A DNA stretch of 64,000 bases from Rhizobium laguerreae (GTDB lineage: Bacteria > Pseudomonadota > Alphaproteobacteria > Rhizobiales > Rhizobiaceae): assembly GCF_002008165.1 (NCBI RefSeq), contig NZ_MRDM01000014.1, positions 310,001 through 374,000 on the forward strand, written 5' to 3'. Shown piece by piece: positions 35,145-43,973 of this stretch (its first letter is position 1; the number at the start of each line of letters is the position of its first letter). The notes under the pieces are model-generated. The model was not told the origin of the DNA. It saw only the letters and a program-made list of their open reading frames with translations, and ran no database searches. The position numbers were made by a program, and so were the translations under genes.

Positions 35145-36161
35145 TTAATGCTTATTCGACACGCCTGCCTGGGCGAAGGTCGCCATGCCGGAATGGCAGG
35201 CGGCGGCCGCCTTGACGATGCCGGCGGCTAGCGCCGCACCGGTGCCTTCGCCGAGCCGCATGCCGAGCGCCAGAAGCGGCGTCTTGCCGAGCATCTCGAT
35301 CGAGCGCAGATGTCCGGGCTCGCCGGAGACATGGCCGATCAGGCAATGATCGAGTGCCGACGGATTGGCCGCTTTGAGGATCGCCGCCGCTGCGGTCGCG
35401 ACATAACCGTCGATCAGCACCGGAATGCGCTCCATGCGCGCAGCAAGGATCGCGCCGGCCATCGCCGCGATCTCGCGGCCGCCAAGCCGGCGCAGGATCT
35501 CGAGCGGATCGTCGAGATGGTCGCTATGCAGCGCCACCGCCTTTTCCACCGCCGCGATCTTGCGCTCCAGCATCTCGCCTTCCGAGCCGGTGCCCGGCCC
35601 CACCCAGTCACGCGCCGAACCGCCGTAGAGTGCATAGTTGATCGCCGCCGCAATCGTCGTATTGCCGATGCCCATCTCGCCGATGCAAAGCAGGTCGGTA
35701 CCGCCGGCGATCGCCTCCATGCCGAAGGCCATGGTCGCGGCGCAATCGCGCTCGGAAAGCGCTGCCTCCTCGGTGATGTCGCCGGTGGGATAATCGAGGG
35801 CCAGATCGAAGACTTTCAGCCCGAGATCATAGGCGACACAGATCTGGTTGATTGCAGCACCGCCGGCTGCAAAATTCTCGACCATCTGTTGCGTCACCGT
35901 TGGCGGAAAGGGCGTGATGCCCTGCCTGGTGACGCCGTGATTGCCGGCAAAGATCGCCACCAGCGGCCGGTTGACGGCAGGTGTGCGGCCCGTCCAGGCA
36001 GCAAGCCAGAAGGCGATTTCCTCGAGCCGTCCGAGCGCGCCCGGCGGCTTGGTCAGCTGCGCGTCACGCTCGCGCGCCGCCACCAGCGCGCGGGCATCCG
36101 GCCCCGGCAGGTCACGGAGCAGGGTACGGAAATCGTCGAACGGCAGGCCTGAAACGCTCAT
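35145..36161 (-). CDS. cobT: Nicotinate-nucleotide:dimethylbenzimidazole phosphoribosyltransferase
   Basis: A 338-residue cytoplasmic enzyme that makes alpha-ribazole phosphate, the lower ligand precursor of cobalamin. It is recognised by [53 protein letters not shown], and the end [13 protein letters not shown] with the catalytic Glu. In the Pseudomonas/rhizobium scheme it is called cobU. The start ATG 36161 is set by the family's usual N-terminus. It is divergent from cobS, the next enzyme of the pathway. Confidence 0.93.
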   Translation of the reverse strand: MSVSGLPFDDFRTLLRDLPGPDARALVAARERDAQLTKPPGALGRLEEIAFWLAAWTGRTPAVNRPLVAIFAGNHGVTRQGITPFPPTVTQQMVENFAAGGAAINQICVAYDLGLKVFDLALDYPTGDITEEAALSERDCAATMAFGMEAIAGGTDLLCIGEMGIGNTTIAAAINYALYGGSARDWVGPGTGSEGEMLERKIAAVEKAVALHSDHLDDPLEILRRLGGREIAAMAGAILAARMERIPVLIDGYVATAAAAILKAANPSALDHCLIGHVSGEPGHLRSIEMLGKTPLLALGMRLGEGTGAALAAGIVKAAAACHSGMATFAQAGVSNKH

Positions 36162-36317
36162 CTGTGCGGTTTTCCTATGAATCCGGGTATTCTTGTTTTT
36201 TTCCCGCAAATCAGCTTCTTTGCGGGTGGCCACTCTCTTAAAGCGGGCGGACGAGGCGAACAACTCCAAAAGCGCCGCCGCGACCATAAGCCGAAACCTC
36301 CGGCAGAACGAAGCAGA
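36162..36317. promoter_or_regulatory. Divergent cobT/cobS promoter region with a dyad
   Basis: A stem CCCGCAAA (36203-36210)/TTTGCGGG (36219-36226) with an 8-nt loop lies between the two cobalamin genes. A T-run precedes it on the plus strand. No B12-box-like sequence was recognised, so I do not call a cobalamin riboswitch. Confidence 0.4.
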
Positions 36318-37100
36318 ATGAAGATCAAGGACTATGCGGTCGATACCGCCCGCGCCGTCGCCTTCCTCAGCCGCATTCCCATGCCGCAATCGCTCTTCAA
36401 AGGCTATGACGGCAGGCTCGGCCGGCTGGTGCGCGCCTTTCCCTCCGCCGGCATCGTCATCGGTTTCGTCCCCGCACTCGCCATCCTCCTCCTTTTGGGG
36501 CTGCGTGCGGACCCGCTGATGGCGGCCCTGATCGCGCTCTCCCTCCAGGCCCTCGTCACCGGCGCGCTGCACGAGGACGGCCTGGCCGATACGGCCGACG
36601 GTATCGGCGGCGGCAAGAGCCGCGAACAGAGCCTCATCATCATGAAGGACAGCCGGATCGGCACGTATGGCGCGATAGCGCTGATCCTCTCCTTCGCCAT
36701 CCGCGCAGCCGCGCTTGCCGCCATCGCCCGCCATTCCTCGCCGCTCGCGGCAGCCCTCGCCATTCCCGCTGTCGCGGCGCTGAGCCGCGGTGCCATCGCC
36801 TGGCACTGGCAGCGGTTGGCGCCGGCAAAGGCCGACGGCGTGGCCGCCTCGACCGGCCAACCGGACGAGGCGGCGATGCAGTTTTCGCTCGCCTCAGCCG
36901 GCCTCGTCGCAGCGCTTCTGATCTGGCCGGCCTTCGGCCTGCGGCCGCTGGTCGCAAGCCTGCTCGCCACCGGCATCGCAGGGTTTGCCTTCACCGCCTT
37001 CATCCGCCGCAAGCTTGCCGGCCACACCGGCGATACGCTGGGCGCAACGCAGCAAATTTGCGAGATCGCCACCCTTTGCGCCCTTGCCACGGCTCTTTGA
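36318..37100 (+). CDS. cobS: Adenosylcobinamide-GDP ribazoletransferase (cobalamin synthase)
   Basis: A 260-residue integral membrane enzyme that joins adenosylcobinamide-GDP with alpha-ribazole, the last stage of B12 assembly. Key motifs are AFLSRIPMP near the N-terminus and [22 protein letters not shown], the acidic substrate- and Mg-binding loop. About seven hydrophobic segments follow. Also called cobV. It is divergent from cobT, which makes its substrate precursor. The ATG at 36318 fits the family start. Confidence 0.93.
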   Translation: MKIKDYAVDTARAVAFLSRIPMPQSLFKGYDGRLGRLVRAFPSAGIVIGFVPALAILLLLGLRADPLMAALIALSLQALVTGALHEDGLADTADGIGGGKSREQSLIIMKDSRIGTYGAIALILSFAIRAAALAAIARHSSPLAAALAIPAVAALSRGAIAWHWQRLAPAKADGVAASTGQPDEAAMQFSLASAGLVAALLIWPAFGLRPLVASLLATGIAGFAFTAFIRRKLAGHTGDTLGATQQICEIATLCALATAL

Positions 37101-37118
37101 AACTCCGATATATCCTCC

Positions 37119-37337
37119 ATGCAAACACCCTGCGTTCACGTCTGCTCCCTGGTCTCAGCCACCGGATTTTGTTCCGGATGCGGCAGGACTCTTCAGGAAA
37201 TCGGCAGCTGGATGAGCTACTCCGACACCGAGCGAAGACAGATCATGACGCTATTGCCGGCAAGGCTTGCAGGCGCCGCCGCCGTGTCGAACCATATGAA
37301 ATCAATCCTCGCCGCCGGGCCGGAGCGGCCTTTATGA
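37119..37337 (+). CDS. DUF1289 family small cysteine-rich protein
   Basis: A 72-residue protein. The DUF1289 motif is PCVHVCSLVSATGFCSGCGRT, with four cysteines in the C-x3-C ... C-x2-C spacing, followed by EIGSWMSYSDTERRQIM. It probably binds a metal, either zinc or an Fe-S cluster. It starts 18 bp after cobS, and its stop overlaps the start of the retropepsin gene (ATGA), so the three may form one transcript. Confidence 0.88.
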   Translation: MQTPCVHVCSLVSATGFCSGCGRTLQEIGSWMSYSDTERRQIMTLLPARLAGAAAVSNHMKSILAAGPERPL

Positions 37338-38035
37338 TCCGTTTGACCGTCTTCCTCGTCGTGATCGGCATCGGTCTTGCCGTGCTGATCGTCAACAATG
37401 ACAACAGCCGCATCCTCGGCCTGCAGAGCGATGACTTCGGCCGCGTCGTCTATCTGCTGCCGATCGCACTGATGCTGTGTGCCGGCATCTGGGCGAGCCG
37501 GCGCAGTGTCGGTGAAACGATGCGTCAGATGATGATCTGGCTGGTCATCGTCCTGGCGCTCGTAACCGTCTATCTCTATCGTCAGGAAGCGCTCGGCGTC
37601 GGCAACAGGCTGCTCGCCGGCCTCGTTCCCGGCCGCGCCGTCGTCGTCACCACAAGCGAGGGCGGCCAGGAGATCATTCTGCACAAGCTGTTGAACGGCC
37701 ATTTCGAAGCCGATGTCGCGGTCAACGGCCAAACGATCGAGATGCTCGTCGATACCGGCGCCAGCATGGTGGCGCTGTCGCACGAAGATGCCGAACGGAT
37801 CGGCATCGACCTCTCCCGCCTCACCTATTCCATGACCGTCATGACCGCCAACGGCCGCGGCCGCGCAGCACCCGTCACCCTCGACCAGGTGGCGATCGGC
37901 CCGATCGTCCGCAACAATGTCGCAGCCAGCGTCGCCGAGGACGGCCGGCTCGACCAGAGCCTGCTCGGCATGAGCTTCCTGGAAACGCTGGGCTCGCTGC
38001 AGATGCAGACCGACGAACTCCGCATGCGCGATTAG
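37334..38035 (+). CDS. Membrane-anchored retropepsin-like aspartic protease
   Basis: A 233-residue protein. Three hydrophobic segments (3-20, 36-52 and 65-80) precede a periplasmic domain of the TIGR02281 clan-AA type: FEADVAVNGQTIEMLVDTG with the catalytic DTGA, then SHEDAERIGI, and the flap-like MTANGRGRAAPVTLD and LLGMSFLETLGS. One DTG per chain means it must dimerise to be active, as retroviral proteases do. Its substrates are unknown. The ATG overlaps the DUF1289 stop. Confidence 0.87.
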   Translation: MIRLTVFLVVIGIGLAVLIVNNDNSRILGLQSDDFGRVVYLLPIALMLCAGIWASRRSVGETMRQMMIWLVIVLALVTVYLYRQEALGVGNRLLAGLVPGRAVVVTTSEGGQEIILHKLLNGHFEADVAVNGQTIEMLVDTGASMVALSHEDAERIGIDLSRLTYSMTVMTANGRGRAAPVTLDQVAIGPIVRNNVAASVAEDGRLDQSLLGMSFLETLGSLQMQTDELRMRD

Positions 38036-38213
38036 CGCTCATGATCCGCTGCCGCTGCAGGCGCCTTTACGGCAACGGTCGGATCTGTCACTTTCAAGGG
38101 CAACAACAAGACCACAAAGAGCAAAAAGAAACTCCTAGTCTGGTGGCACCACAGTTCGGCCGGCCTTCGCCCGCAGCGAGGCCGTGACCCATGGGTGCGA
38201 CAGGAGCTTCGCA

Positions 38214-38651
38214 ATGAATTCACTCTGGCCGATCGTTATCGGCGGCGTTCTGCCCGCCCTGTTCTGGGGCATTACCGCCATCTTCCAGAAGCAGAGCGCC
38301 ACGGCTGCCACCGGCTCGGCCGTCTACCTGATCGCCTTCGGCGCTACCTGCGCGCTCGCCGGCCTGATCGCCGCCTTGATCTGGCGCCCCGCCCCCTGGA
38401 CCGCCGAAGGTCTCGGCTTTGCCGCCACATCAGGCGCCTGCTTTGCCGTCGGCACCGGCCTCATCAGCTTTGCGCTTTTCACTTATGGTGTCCCGGTCTC
38501 GAAACTCGCCCCAATCTGGAGCTGCAACGTGCTGGTGACACTGGCGATCGGCGCCGTCTTTCTCGGCGAAGCCTCCGAGCTCGACATCGTAAAGCTCGTC
38601 GCCGGTACCCTCCTCATCATCTCCGGCGCCCTTCTCGTCAGCAGCGCCTGA
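38214..38651 (+). CDS. Half-size DMT/EamA-like membrane transporter protein
   Basis: A 145-residue protein with about five membrane segments (WPIVIGGVLPALFWGITAIFQ, AVYLIAFGATCALAGLIAAL and others), ending with IVKLVAGTLLIISGALL, as in the second half of EamA transporters. Full DMT exporters are twice as long, so it should work as a dimer, as SMR-type proteins do. AGGAGC at 38202-38207 supports the ATG at 38214. Its substrate is unknown. It stands alone on the plus strand. Confidence 0.8.
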   Translation: MNSLWPIVIGGVLPALFWGITAIFQKQSATAATGSAVYLIAFGATCALAGLIAALIWRPAPWTAEGLGFAATSGACFAVGTGLISFALFTYGVPVSKLAPIWSCNVLVTLAIGAVFLGEASELDIVKLVAGTLLIISGALLVSSA

Positions 38652-38773
38652 GGGGAACTGGCGCAATGCGCAGCAGGTGAGCAGGTCGCCGCCACATGCT
38701 CCTGCGTTGCAGCGCCTTCGGCTTTGTTGATATCCTGCGTCAAGGCGCTTCTGCGCCCATACCGGAGCTCGAC

Positions 38774-39697
38774 ATGAATCCACGACAGTTGAAGACATTC
38801 CTTGCCGTGATCCGGCACGAAAATCTCACGCGCGCCGCTGCCGAGGTCAATCTCGCTCAGTCAAGTCTCAGCGACCAGATACAGGCGTTGGAAGAGGAAT
38901 TGGGCGCAGAGCTCTTCCTCCGCTCCCGGCAGGGCGTCATCCCAACACCCGCAGGTGCAGTCCTCAAGGCCTATGCCGAAGAGATATTGGCGCTGAACGA
39001 CGAGGCGAAGGCAGCCGTCAGTGCTGCAGCCGGCAGCGCCGGACAGTCCATCACCTTGGGTACGCTCGAAACCATCGCCTCCGGGCGGCTGGCGCCCTGG
39101 CTGTCACTGTTTCGCAAGGAGAACCCAGACGTCGGCCTCAAGCTCAAGGTCACCAGCAGCGGCGAATTGCTCGCGCAAATGCAGCATGGCTCGATCGACA
39201 TCGCCTTCACCTTCGATCGCGGACAGCAGGATGAGCGCTTCTTGACGCGCCGCATCTGCAGCGAACCGCTGGTGCTGATTGCCGGTCGCGATTTTCAAGC
39301 CCGGCCACCGGAGAGCCTCGCGGCGCTGAGCACCGCCCCCTTCGTCGCCACCGAAACCGGCTGCGTCTACCGTCACCTGTTCGACGCTGCCTTTGCCGAA
39401 GCACATGTTGCAGCACCACCAATCGTGACTGAAGCCGACAGCATCGCGACAATCGTCCGGCTCGTTGCATCCGGCGCCGGCTTTAGCCTTGTCCCGCGCC
39501 TTGCCGTCGGCCCGGCGGCAATGCGGGACAACATCGTCGAACTGCCATGGCCGGGCAAACCACCCGCAGCCTCGCTGGTGATGATGTGGCGGCGCAGGCG
39601 CGTGCAGCCGCCGGCGCTTACCCTCCTGCTGCAATCGGCAAGCGAAGAACTCTCGCCGCTCAGACCAGGCGATGCCCGCCTTCGACATGCAGGATAG
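38774..39697 (+). CDS. LysR-family transcriptional regulator
   Basis: A 307-residue regulator with an N-terminal HTH (MNPRQLKTFLAVIRHENLTRAAAEVNLAQSSLSDQIQALEEELG) and a substrate-binding domain. The closing part is Pro/Arg-rich. The gene overlaps the convergent SDR gene by 38 bp at the 3' ends (39660-39697). Because the two are convergent rather than divergent, control of the SDR gene by this regulator is only a guess. Confidence 0.87.
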   Translation: MNPRQLKTFLAVIRHENLTRAAAEVNLAQSSLSDQIQALEEELGAELFLRSRQGVIPTPAGAVLKAYAEEILALNDEAKAAVSAAAGSAGQSITLGTLETIASGRLAPWLSLFRKENPDVGLKLKVTSSGELLAQMQHGSIDIAFTFDRGQQDERFLTRRICSEPLVLIAGRDFQARPPESLAALSTAPFVATETGCVYRHLFDAAFAEAHVAAPPIVTEADSIATIVRLVASGAGFSLVPRLAVGPAAMRDNIVELPWPGKPPAASLVMMWRRRRVQPPALTLLLQSASEELSPLRPGDARLRHAG

Positions 39698-40397
39698 TGC
39701 CTGTCGTGAATCCGTTGCCGATCAGGAAGCGGATCGCATCGGCAATATCATCGGGCCGTCCAACGCGTCCGGCCGGCAGGCGCTGCGCCATCGCATCAAG
39801 TGTCGCCTGCTTGGCGTCGCCGGCGACAAAGCTCCAGATTGGCGTATCCACCCATCCGGGCGACACTGCGTTGATCCGGATCGGCGCCAGCTCGACCGCC
39901 AGCGCCCTGACCAGGCCTTCGAGCGCCGCATTGACTGCTGCGACCACCGATCCACGCGCCGCCGGCCTGTAGGCCGCGACACCTGACGTATAGGTAATCG
40001 ATCCTGAGGGCGGCAGATGGACGGCACCATATTTCGCCAGCAGCAGCGGCCCGTAGAACTTGCTTTCGACCACCCTTTGCGCCGCCGCAAGTTCGATCGA
40101 CGGCAGCAGCTGATAGGCGCCTTCGATATCGGCCGCCGTGCTGACGATGTGATCGACCGGCCCGCTATTGCAAAACAGCGCCGCGACTTCTTCGTCGCGC
40201 GATATATCGACAGCAACCGTCGCCAATCCAGGATGCTCGCCGAGATCGCGACGGGCCGCCGTAAGCTTATCTTCGCTGCGTCCGGCGATCGTCACCGCCG
40301 CCCCTTCCCCGAGCAAACGCCTCGCCAGCGCCAGCCCCATTCCGGAACTGCCGCCAACAATAATGATCTTCGCGCCTTCGATCCTGATATCTGTCAT
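39660..40397 (-). CDS. SDR-family protein with a non-canonical active site
   Basis: A 245-residue protein with a Rossmann fold (IIVGGSSGMGLALARRL) and other SDR blocks (ITYTSGVAAYRP, IRINAVSPGWVDTPIW, VGRPDDIADAIRFLI, HVEGGHRLV). Where the family has YxxxK, this protein reads VVAAVNAALEGL: aligned, Tyr is Val and Lys is Asn. Several alphaproteobacterial relatives share this feature as far as I recall. It may bind NAD(P) without the standard catalysis. Its 3' end overlaps the LysR gene by 38 bp. Confidence 0.78.
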   Translation of the reverse strand: MTDIRIEGAKIIIVGGSSGMGLALARRLLGEGAAVTIAGRSEDKLTAARRDLGEHPGLATVAVDISRDEEVAALFCNSGPVDHIVSTAADIEGAYQLLPSIELAAAQRVVESKFYGPLLLAKYGAVHLPPSGSITYTSGVAAYRPAARGSVVAAVNAALEGLVRALAVELAPIRINAVSPGWVDTPIWSFVAGDAKQATLDAMAQRLPAGRVGRPDDIADAIRFLIGNGFTTGTILHVEGGHRLV

Positions 40398-40510
40398 CTG
40401 CCATCTCCTTCTCGGCTGATGCAGCAGATGCCTCGGATCAGAGTCGAAGAAAAACGGAAGAAACCGATGGTGTCATCGGGTTTTCCGATGGCGCGTGTTC
40501 GCGTGATTGA

Positions 40511-41272
40511 TCAGTTCCGCAGCCGGTAGCCGGTCTTGAAGATCCAGCCGAGGGTTCCCAGGCAGATCACCAGGAACACCGTGATCATTGCCAGGCTGAT
40601 CGCCGGGTTGACGTCGGCGATGCCGTAAAAACTCCAACGGAAGCCGCTGACGAGATAAAGCACCGGGTTGAGGTGGCTGACCGCCTGCCAGAAGGGCGGC
40701 AGCATGCTGACCGAATAGAAGCTGCCGCCGAGGAAGGTCAGCGGAGGCACGACCAGCATGGGTATGAGGTTCAACTGCTCGAAATTGCCGGCCCAGATGC
40801 CGATCATAAAGCCGAACAGGCTGAAGGTGATCGCCGTCAGCAGGAAGAACAGGATCATCATGAAGGGATGCTCGATCCTGACGTCAACGAAGAGAGTGGC
40901 GGTCAGGAGGATGATGAAGCCAATGATCATCCCCTTGGTCGCCGCCGCACCGACATAACCGAGCAGGATCTCCGTCATCGCCACCGGCGCCGAAAGCACC
41001 TCGTAGATCGTGCCGGTGAATTTCGGGAAATAGATGCCGAAAGAGCCGTTGCTGATGCACTGCCCGAGCAGCGTCAGCATGATCAGGCCGGGCGTGATGA
41101 AGGCGCCGTAGGACACGCCCTCCACCTCCTGAATGCGTGATCCCACAGCGGCACCGAAGACGATGAAATAGAGCGAGGTCGAGATGACGGGCGAGATGAC
41201 GCTCTGCAGCAGCGTGCGGCGCGTGCGCGCCATCTCGAAGAAATAGATCGATTTGACGGCCTCGACGTTCAT
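40511..41272 (-). CDS. ABC-2 type transporter permease
   Basis: A 253-residue inner-membrane protein with six segments. The ABC-2 pattern includes [26 protein letters not shown], the [16 protein letters not shown] stretch, and the late [21 protein letters not shown], the family's typical block before the last helix. It exports an unknown substrate with the ATPase encoded upstream, whose stop overlaps its start (ATGA). It is close to the YadH/NodJ type, but no nod genes are present. Confidence 0.88.
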   Translation of the reverse strand: MNVEAVKSIYFFEMARTRRTLLQSVISPVISTSLYFIVFGAAVGSRIQEVEGVSYGAFITPGLIMLTLLGQCISNGSFGIYFPKFTGTIYEVLSAPVAMTEILLGYVGAAATKGMIIGFIILLTATLFVDVRIEHPFMMILFFLLTAITFSLFGFMIGIWAGNFEQLNLIPMLVVPPLTFLGGSFYSVSMLPPFWQAVSHLNPVLYLVSGFRWSFYGIADVNPAISLAMITVFLVICLGTLGWIFKTGYRLRN

Positions 41273-42195
41273 TTTTCCGCTCCCACCAGCGCCACGAAGA
41301 TGTCCTCGAGCGAGCTTTGCCGCGTCGACAGATCCTTGAAATGGATATTGTTCTCGCCAAGCCTGGTCAGCAGAGCTGCAACGCTTTCCTGCTCGTCGTC
41401 AGTGTCGAAATCATAAGTCAGCCGGTTGCCGTCTGCCTCCAGCGTCAGCCCGTTGCCGGCAAAACAATCCGGCAGCCGGTTGAGCGGTTCGGTGAGATCG
41501 AGGATGAGCTGCTTGCGGCCGAGCTTGGCCATCAGCGCCGCCTTGTCCTCGACGAGCAGCAACTCGCCGCCGTTGATGACGCCGACACGGTCGGCGATTT
41601 CCTCGGCCTCTTCGATATAATGGGTGGTCAGGATGATGGTGACGCCGGAGGCCCGAAGCTCTTCGACGACATGCCACATGTCCTTGCGCAGCGTCACATC
41701 GACGCCGGCGGTCGGCTCGTCGAGGAAAAGAATATCCGGTTCATGGGATAGCGCCTTGGCGATCAGCACCCGCCGCTTCATCCCGCCGGAGAGCTGGCGC
41801 AGCATATTGTCCTTTTTGTCCCACAGCGAGAGCGCGCGCAGCACCTTCTCGATATGGGCAGGATCGGCTTTCTTGCCGTGCAGCCCGCGCGAAAAGCTGA
41901 CTGTATTGAACACCGTCTCGAACTGATCGGTGGTCAGCTCCTGCGGCACCAGCCCGATCATCCCGCGGGTGGCGCGGAAATCCTTCACGACGTCGTGGCC
42001 GGCGACCAGCACCCGGCCGCCGCTCGGATTGGCGATGCCGCAGATGATCGAGATCAGTGTCGTCTTGCCCGCGCCGTTCGGCCCGAGCAGCGCAAGAATC
42101 TCACCCTTTTCGACGTCGAGATTGATGCCCTTCAGGGCCTCGAACCCATTGGAGTAGGTCTTGGTGAGGTTCTGAACGGAAATGATGGGGGCCAT
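41269..42195 (-). CDS. ABC-2 type transporter ATP-binding protein
   Basis: A 308-residue ATPase of the DrrA/CcmA/YadG group. Walker [12 protein letters not shown], signature [15 protein letters not shown] and Walker [14 protein letters not shown] are clear, followed by the H-loop [11 protein letters not shown]. The C-terminal part (from about 225) is a DUF4162-type extension. It drives the ABC-2 permease. The gene lies divergently from the candidate RNA locus at 42.29-42.63 kb. Confidence 0.9.
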   Translation of the reverse strand: MAPIISVQNLTKTYSNGFEALKGINLDVEKGEILALLGPNGAGKTTLISIICGIANPSGGRVLVAGHDVVKDFRATRGMIGLVPQELTTDQFETVFNTVSFSRGLHGKKADPAHIEKVLRALSLWDKKDNMLRQLSGGMKRRVLIAKALSHEPDILFLDEPTAGVDVTLRKDMWHVVEELRASGVTIILTTHYIEEAEEIADRVGVINGGELLLVEDKAALMAKLGRKQLILDLTEPLNRLPDCFAGNGLTLEADGNRLTYDFDTDDEQESVAALLTRLGENNIHFKDLSTRQSSLEDIFVALVGAEK

Positions 42196-42494
42196 GCGGG
42201 ACTCTTGCGGATTCTCGGAAGTTACTTCGGCCCGCTATATAGTCCCTTTGTAACGCTTTAACATCCTTAAGCGCATGAACACTGCATTCGCGCGCCGTTA
42301 ACACAGTTGGCCCGGAGGGCTTAGGCGACCCACTGGTGAGATAGCGGGTTTTCCCAGGAAGCCGACCTCACCGGCGAAAAGAAAAGCGGCAGCTGGTTTC
42401 AGATGTCATCATCCGGTGATCTTCGTGCCCGATAAGAGAACCGAGGCCAGCACCGGTATCCGCCCCGCCGCCCACCCCTTTGCGGAGCCGTCTT

Positions 42495-42520
42495 GGGTGT
42501 TCTCGTTGCGCCCCTTTTTT
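42495..42520 (+). terminator. Intrinsic terminator 1 of the candidate RNA locus
   Basis: GGGTG (42495-42499) pairs with CGCCC (42509-42513) across a 9-nt loop, followed by C and TTTTTT (42515-42520). The stem is short but the T-run is complete. Confidence 0.55.
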
Positions 42521-42606
42521 GCTGCCTCGGCTTGTAGTGAAAGTTATTGTTCAGTCACGAAGTGCTTGGAACCGGCCAGTATCCCCTGTTCAGCCGCGTT
42601 CGTCTT

Positions 42607-42633
42607 AGCCGGCCCTGTGCCGGCTTTCTTTTT
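42607..42633 (+). terminator. Intrinsic terminator 2 of the candidate RNA locus
   Basis: AGCCGGC (42607-42613), loop CCTGT, GCCGGCT (42619-42625), then TTCTTTTT form a textbook rho-independent terminator. No plus-strand protein gene lies upstream, which is the main argument for an RNA gene. Confidence 0.85.
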
Positions 42634-42748
42634 AGCGTTCCTTCCGCTCCTCGCTCTTTCCGTGACTCGCTGCGGATGAAAGGTGACCTTGCCCCGTTGA
42701 AATAATCCATTTTGAAGTAAGCTCTGGCCCATTTGAGAGGACCAGAGG

Positions 42749-43015
42749 ATGAAGCGCAATCGTTTCACAGACGAACAGATCATCGGCATATTGAAGGAGC
42801 ACGAGGCAGGCACGCCGGTCTCGGAGCTTTGCCGCAAGCATGGCGTTAGCGATGCCAGCATCTATAAATGGAAGGCCAAGTTCGGCGGCATGGAGGTGTC
42901 CGAGGCCAAGCGGCTGAAGACGCTTGAGGACGAGAACACGAAGCTGAAGCGGCTTCTGGCGGATGCGATGCTCGACAATGCTGCCTTGAAAGACCTTTTG
43001 GGAAAGAAGTGGTGA
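42749..43015 (+). CDS. IS3-family transposase OrfA
   Basis: An 88-residue protein with an HTH ([42 protein letters not shown]) that recognises the element ends, and a leucine-zipper helix ([22 protein letters not shown]). It ends with TGA at 43013-43015, overlapping orfB in the -1 frame. The heptamer GGGAAAG at 43000-43006 is in the right phase (G GGA AAG) for -1 slippage, which would give the OrfAB fusion transposase. Confidence 0.93.
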   Translation: MKRNRFTDEQIIGILKEHEAGTPVSELCRKHGVSDASIYKWKAKFGGMEVSEAKRLKTLEDENTKLKRLLADAMLDNAALKDLLGKKW

Positions 43016-43938
43016 CGCCCGCGGCCAAGCGGAAAGCTGTTGCGCATCTGATGAGCCATCATGGGATGAGCGAACGGCGGGCGTGTAAAGCCATTGGTTT
43101 TTGCCGAATGACGGTCCGTTATGAGACCAGGCGCGACGATGATCATGAGCTTCGCGAGCGAATGAAGGCGCTGGCGCATGAACGCCGCCGCTTTGGATAT
43201 CGACGCATTCATGTGCTGCTCCGGCGAGAGGGTCACCTCGTGAACCACAAGAGGCTCTTCCGGCTCTATCGGGAGGAGAAACTGACGGTGCGCAAGCGCG
43301 GCGGTCGCAAGCGAGCGATAGGCACGCGAGCGCCGATGCTGGTGCCGATGGTGGCCAATGATCGTTGGTCGCTAGACTTCGTGTCGGATCAGTTCACCGA
43401 TGGGCGCAGGTTGCGGATTCTGACCGTCGTCGATGATTGCACGAGGGAGTGCCTGGCGCTCGTCGCCGATACATCGCTTTCCGGTCTTCGCGTCGCACGG
43501 GAGCTTGACCGGATTATCGAGGAGCGCGGCAAGCCGAGGATGATCGTCAGCGACAACGGCAGCGAGTTCACCAGCAACGCGATCCTGCAATGGGCGGACC
43601 GGACCAAGGTTGACTGGCATTACATCGCGCCTGGAAAACCGATCCAGAACGCTTTTATCGAAAGCTTCAACGGGCGGCTGCGAGACGAGTTCTTGAATGA
43701 AACTCTGTTCTCGTCGCTTGCTCATGCCCGGTCTGCGCTTTCAAACTGGCGTAGCGATTACAACGATCAACGCCCGCATTCAGGCCTTGGCTGGCTGACA
43801 CCGGCCGAATTCGCTCAGACACTCAACCCGCGACGTGATGCGGTGCTGCGCAGCCGAAATGGCTCCGCATCGCAACCCGCCGCTACCGAACCAACAACAG
43901 CAACCAAAAACCGCTGGAGCGAACTCAAAACTGGATAA
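43009..43938 (+). CDS. IS3-family transposase OrfB (DDE integrase core)
   Basis: A 309-residue catalytic part. An HTH_21-like region ([26 protein letters not shown]) precedes the DDE core: first Asp in [10 protein letters not shown], second in [12 protein letters not shown], Glu in [14 protein letters not shown]. The closing [15 protein letters not shown] is typical. The free start would be GTG 43009, but most product should come from -1 frameshifting in orfA. No stop or frameshift damages it. Confidence 0.93.
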   Translation: MVTPAAKRKAVAHLMSHHGMSERRACKAIGFCRMTVRYETRRDDDHELRERMKALAHERRRFGYRRIHVLLRREGHLVNHKRLFRLYREEKLTVRKRGGRKRAIGTRAPMLVPMVANDRWSLDFVSDQFTDGRRLRILTVVDDCTRECLALVADTSLSGLRVARELDRIIEERGKPRMIVSDNGSEFTSNAILQWADRTKVDWHYIAPGKPIQNAFIESFNGRLRDEFLNETLFSSLAHARSALSNWRSDYNDQRPHSGLGWLTPAEFAQTLNPRRDAVLRSRNGSASQPAATEPTTATKNRWSELKTG

Positions 43939-43973
43939 AACTGGGGGCAAGGTCAAAGGGACTAAGGTATCCC

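Larger units (their letters stand above)
42290..42633 (+). ncRNA. Candidate small RNA locus with two intrinsic terminators (no credible ORF)
   Basis: The 553 bp between the ABC ATPase start and the transposase hold no frame with protein-like composition, yet the plus strand carries strong secondary structure: a GCCC/GGGC hairpin near 42310, GGTGAG/CTCACC around 42331-42376, and CCGGTG/CACCGG around 42414-42456. It ends with two terminator-like hairpins, each with a T-run (42495-42520 and 42607-42633). I could not match it to tmRNA, 6S, RNase P, SRP RNA or a named riboswitch. It may be one or two small RNAs; boundaries are estimates. Confidence 0.45.
42684..43955 (+). mobile_element. Complete IS3-family insertion sequence (IS407-like group)
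   Basis: The ends are inverted repeats TGACCTTGCCCC (42684-42695) and GGGGCAAGGTCA (43944-43955), 1272 bp apart. The flanks carry the 4-bp duplication AAGG (42680-42683 and 43956-43959), as expected for the IS407 group. Inside are orfA and orfB with a -1 overlap. Everything needed for transposition looks intact. The element lies between the candidate RNA terminator and the 3' end of the GH43 gene and breaks no recognisable gene. Confidence 0.92.

Noticed and set aside
36162..36317. Cobalamin riboswitch between cobT and cobS
   Set aside because: No B12-box-like sequence was found; only a simple 8-bp stem is visible.
41269..42195. Nod-factor export genes nodIJ
   Set aside because: The ATPase and permease are of the same ABC-2 group, but no other nod gene or nod box is present and the pair fits the general YadGH type better.
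42290..42633. tmRNA, 6S RNA, RNase P RNA or SRP RNA
   Set aside because: The expected landmarks (tag-peptide coding part, GGAAAGUCCGGGCU, GGAAG...AGCAG apical loop) are not present, so only a generic candidate RNA is reported.
42416..42679. An 87-residue plus-strand frame before the insertion sequence
   Set aside because: It runs through both terminators and its composition (Pro, Ser, Cys, Leu-rich) is not protein-like.
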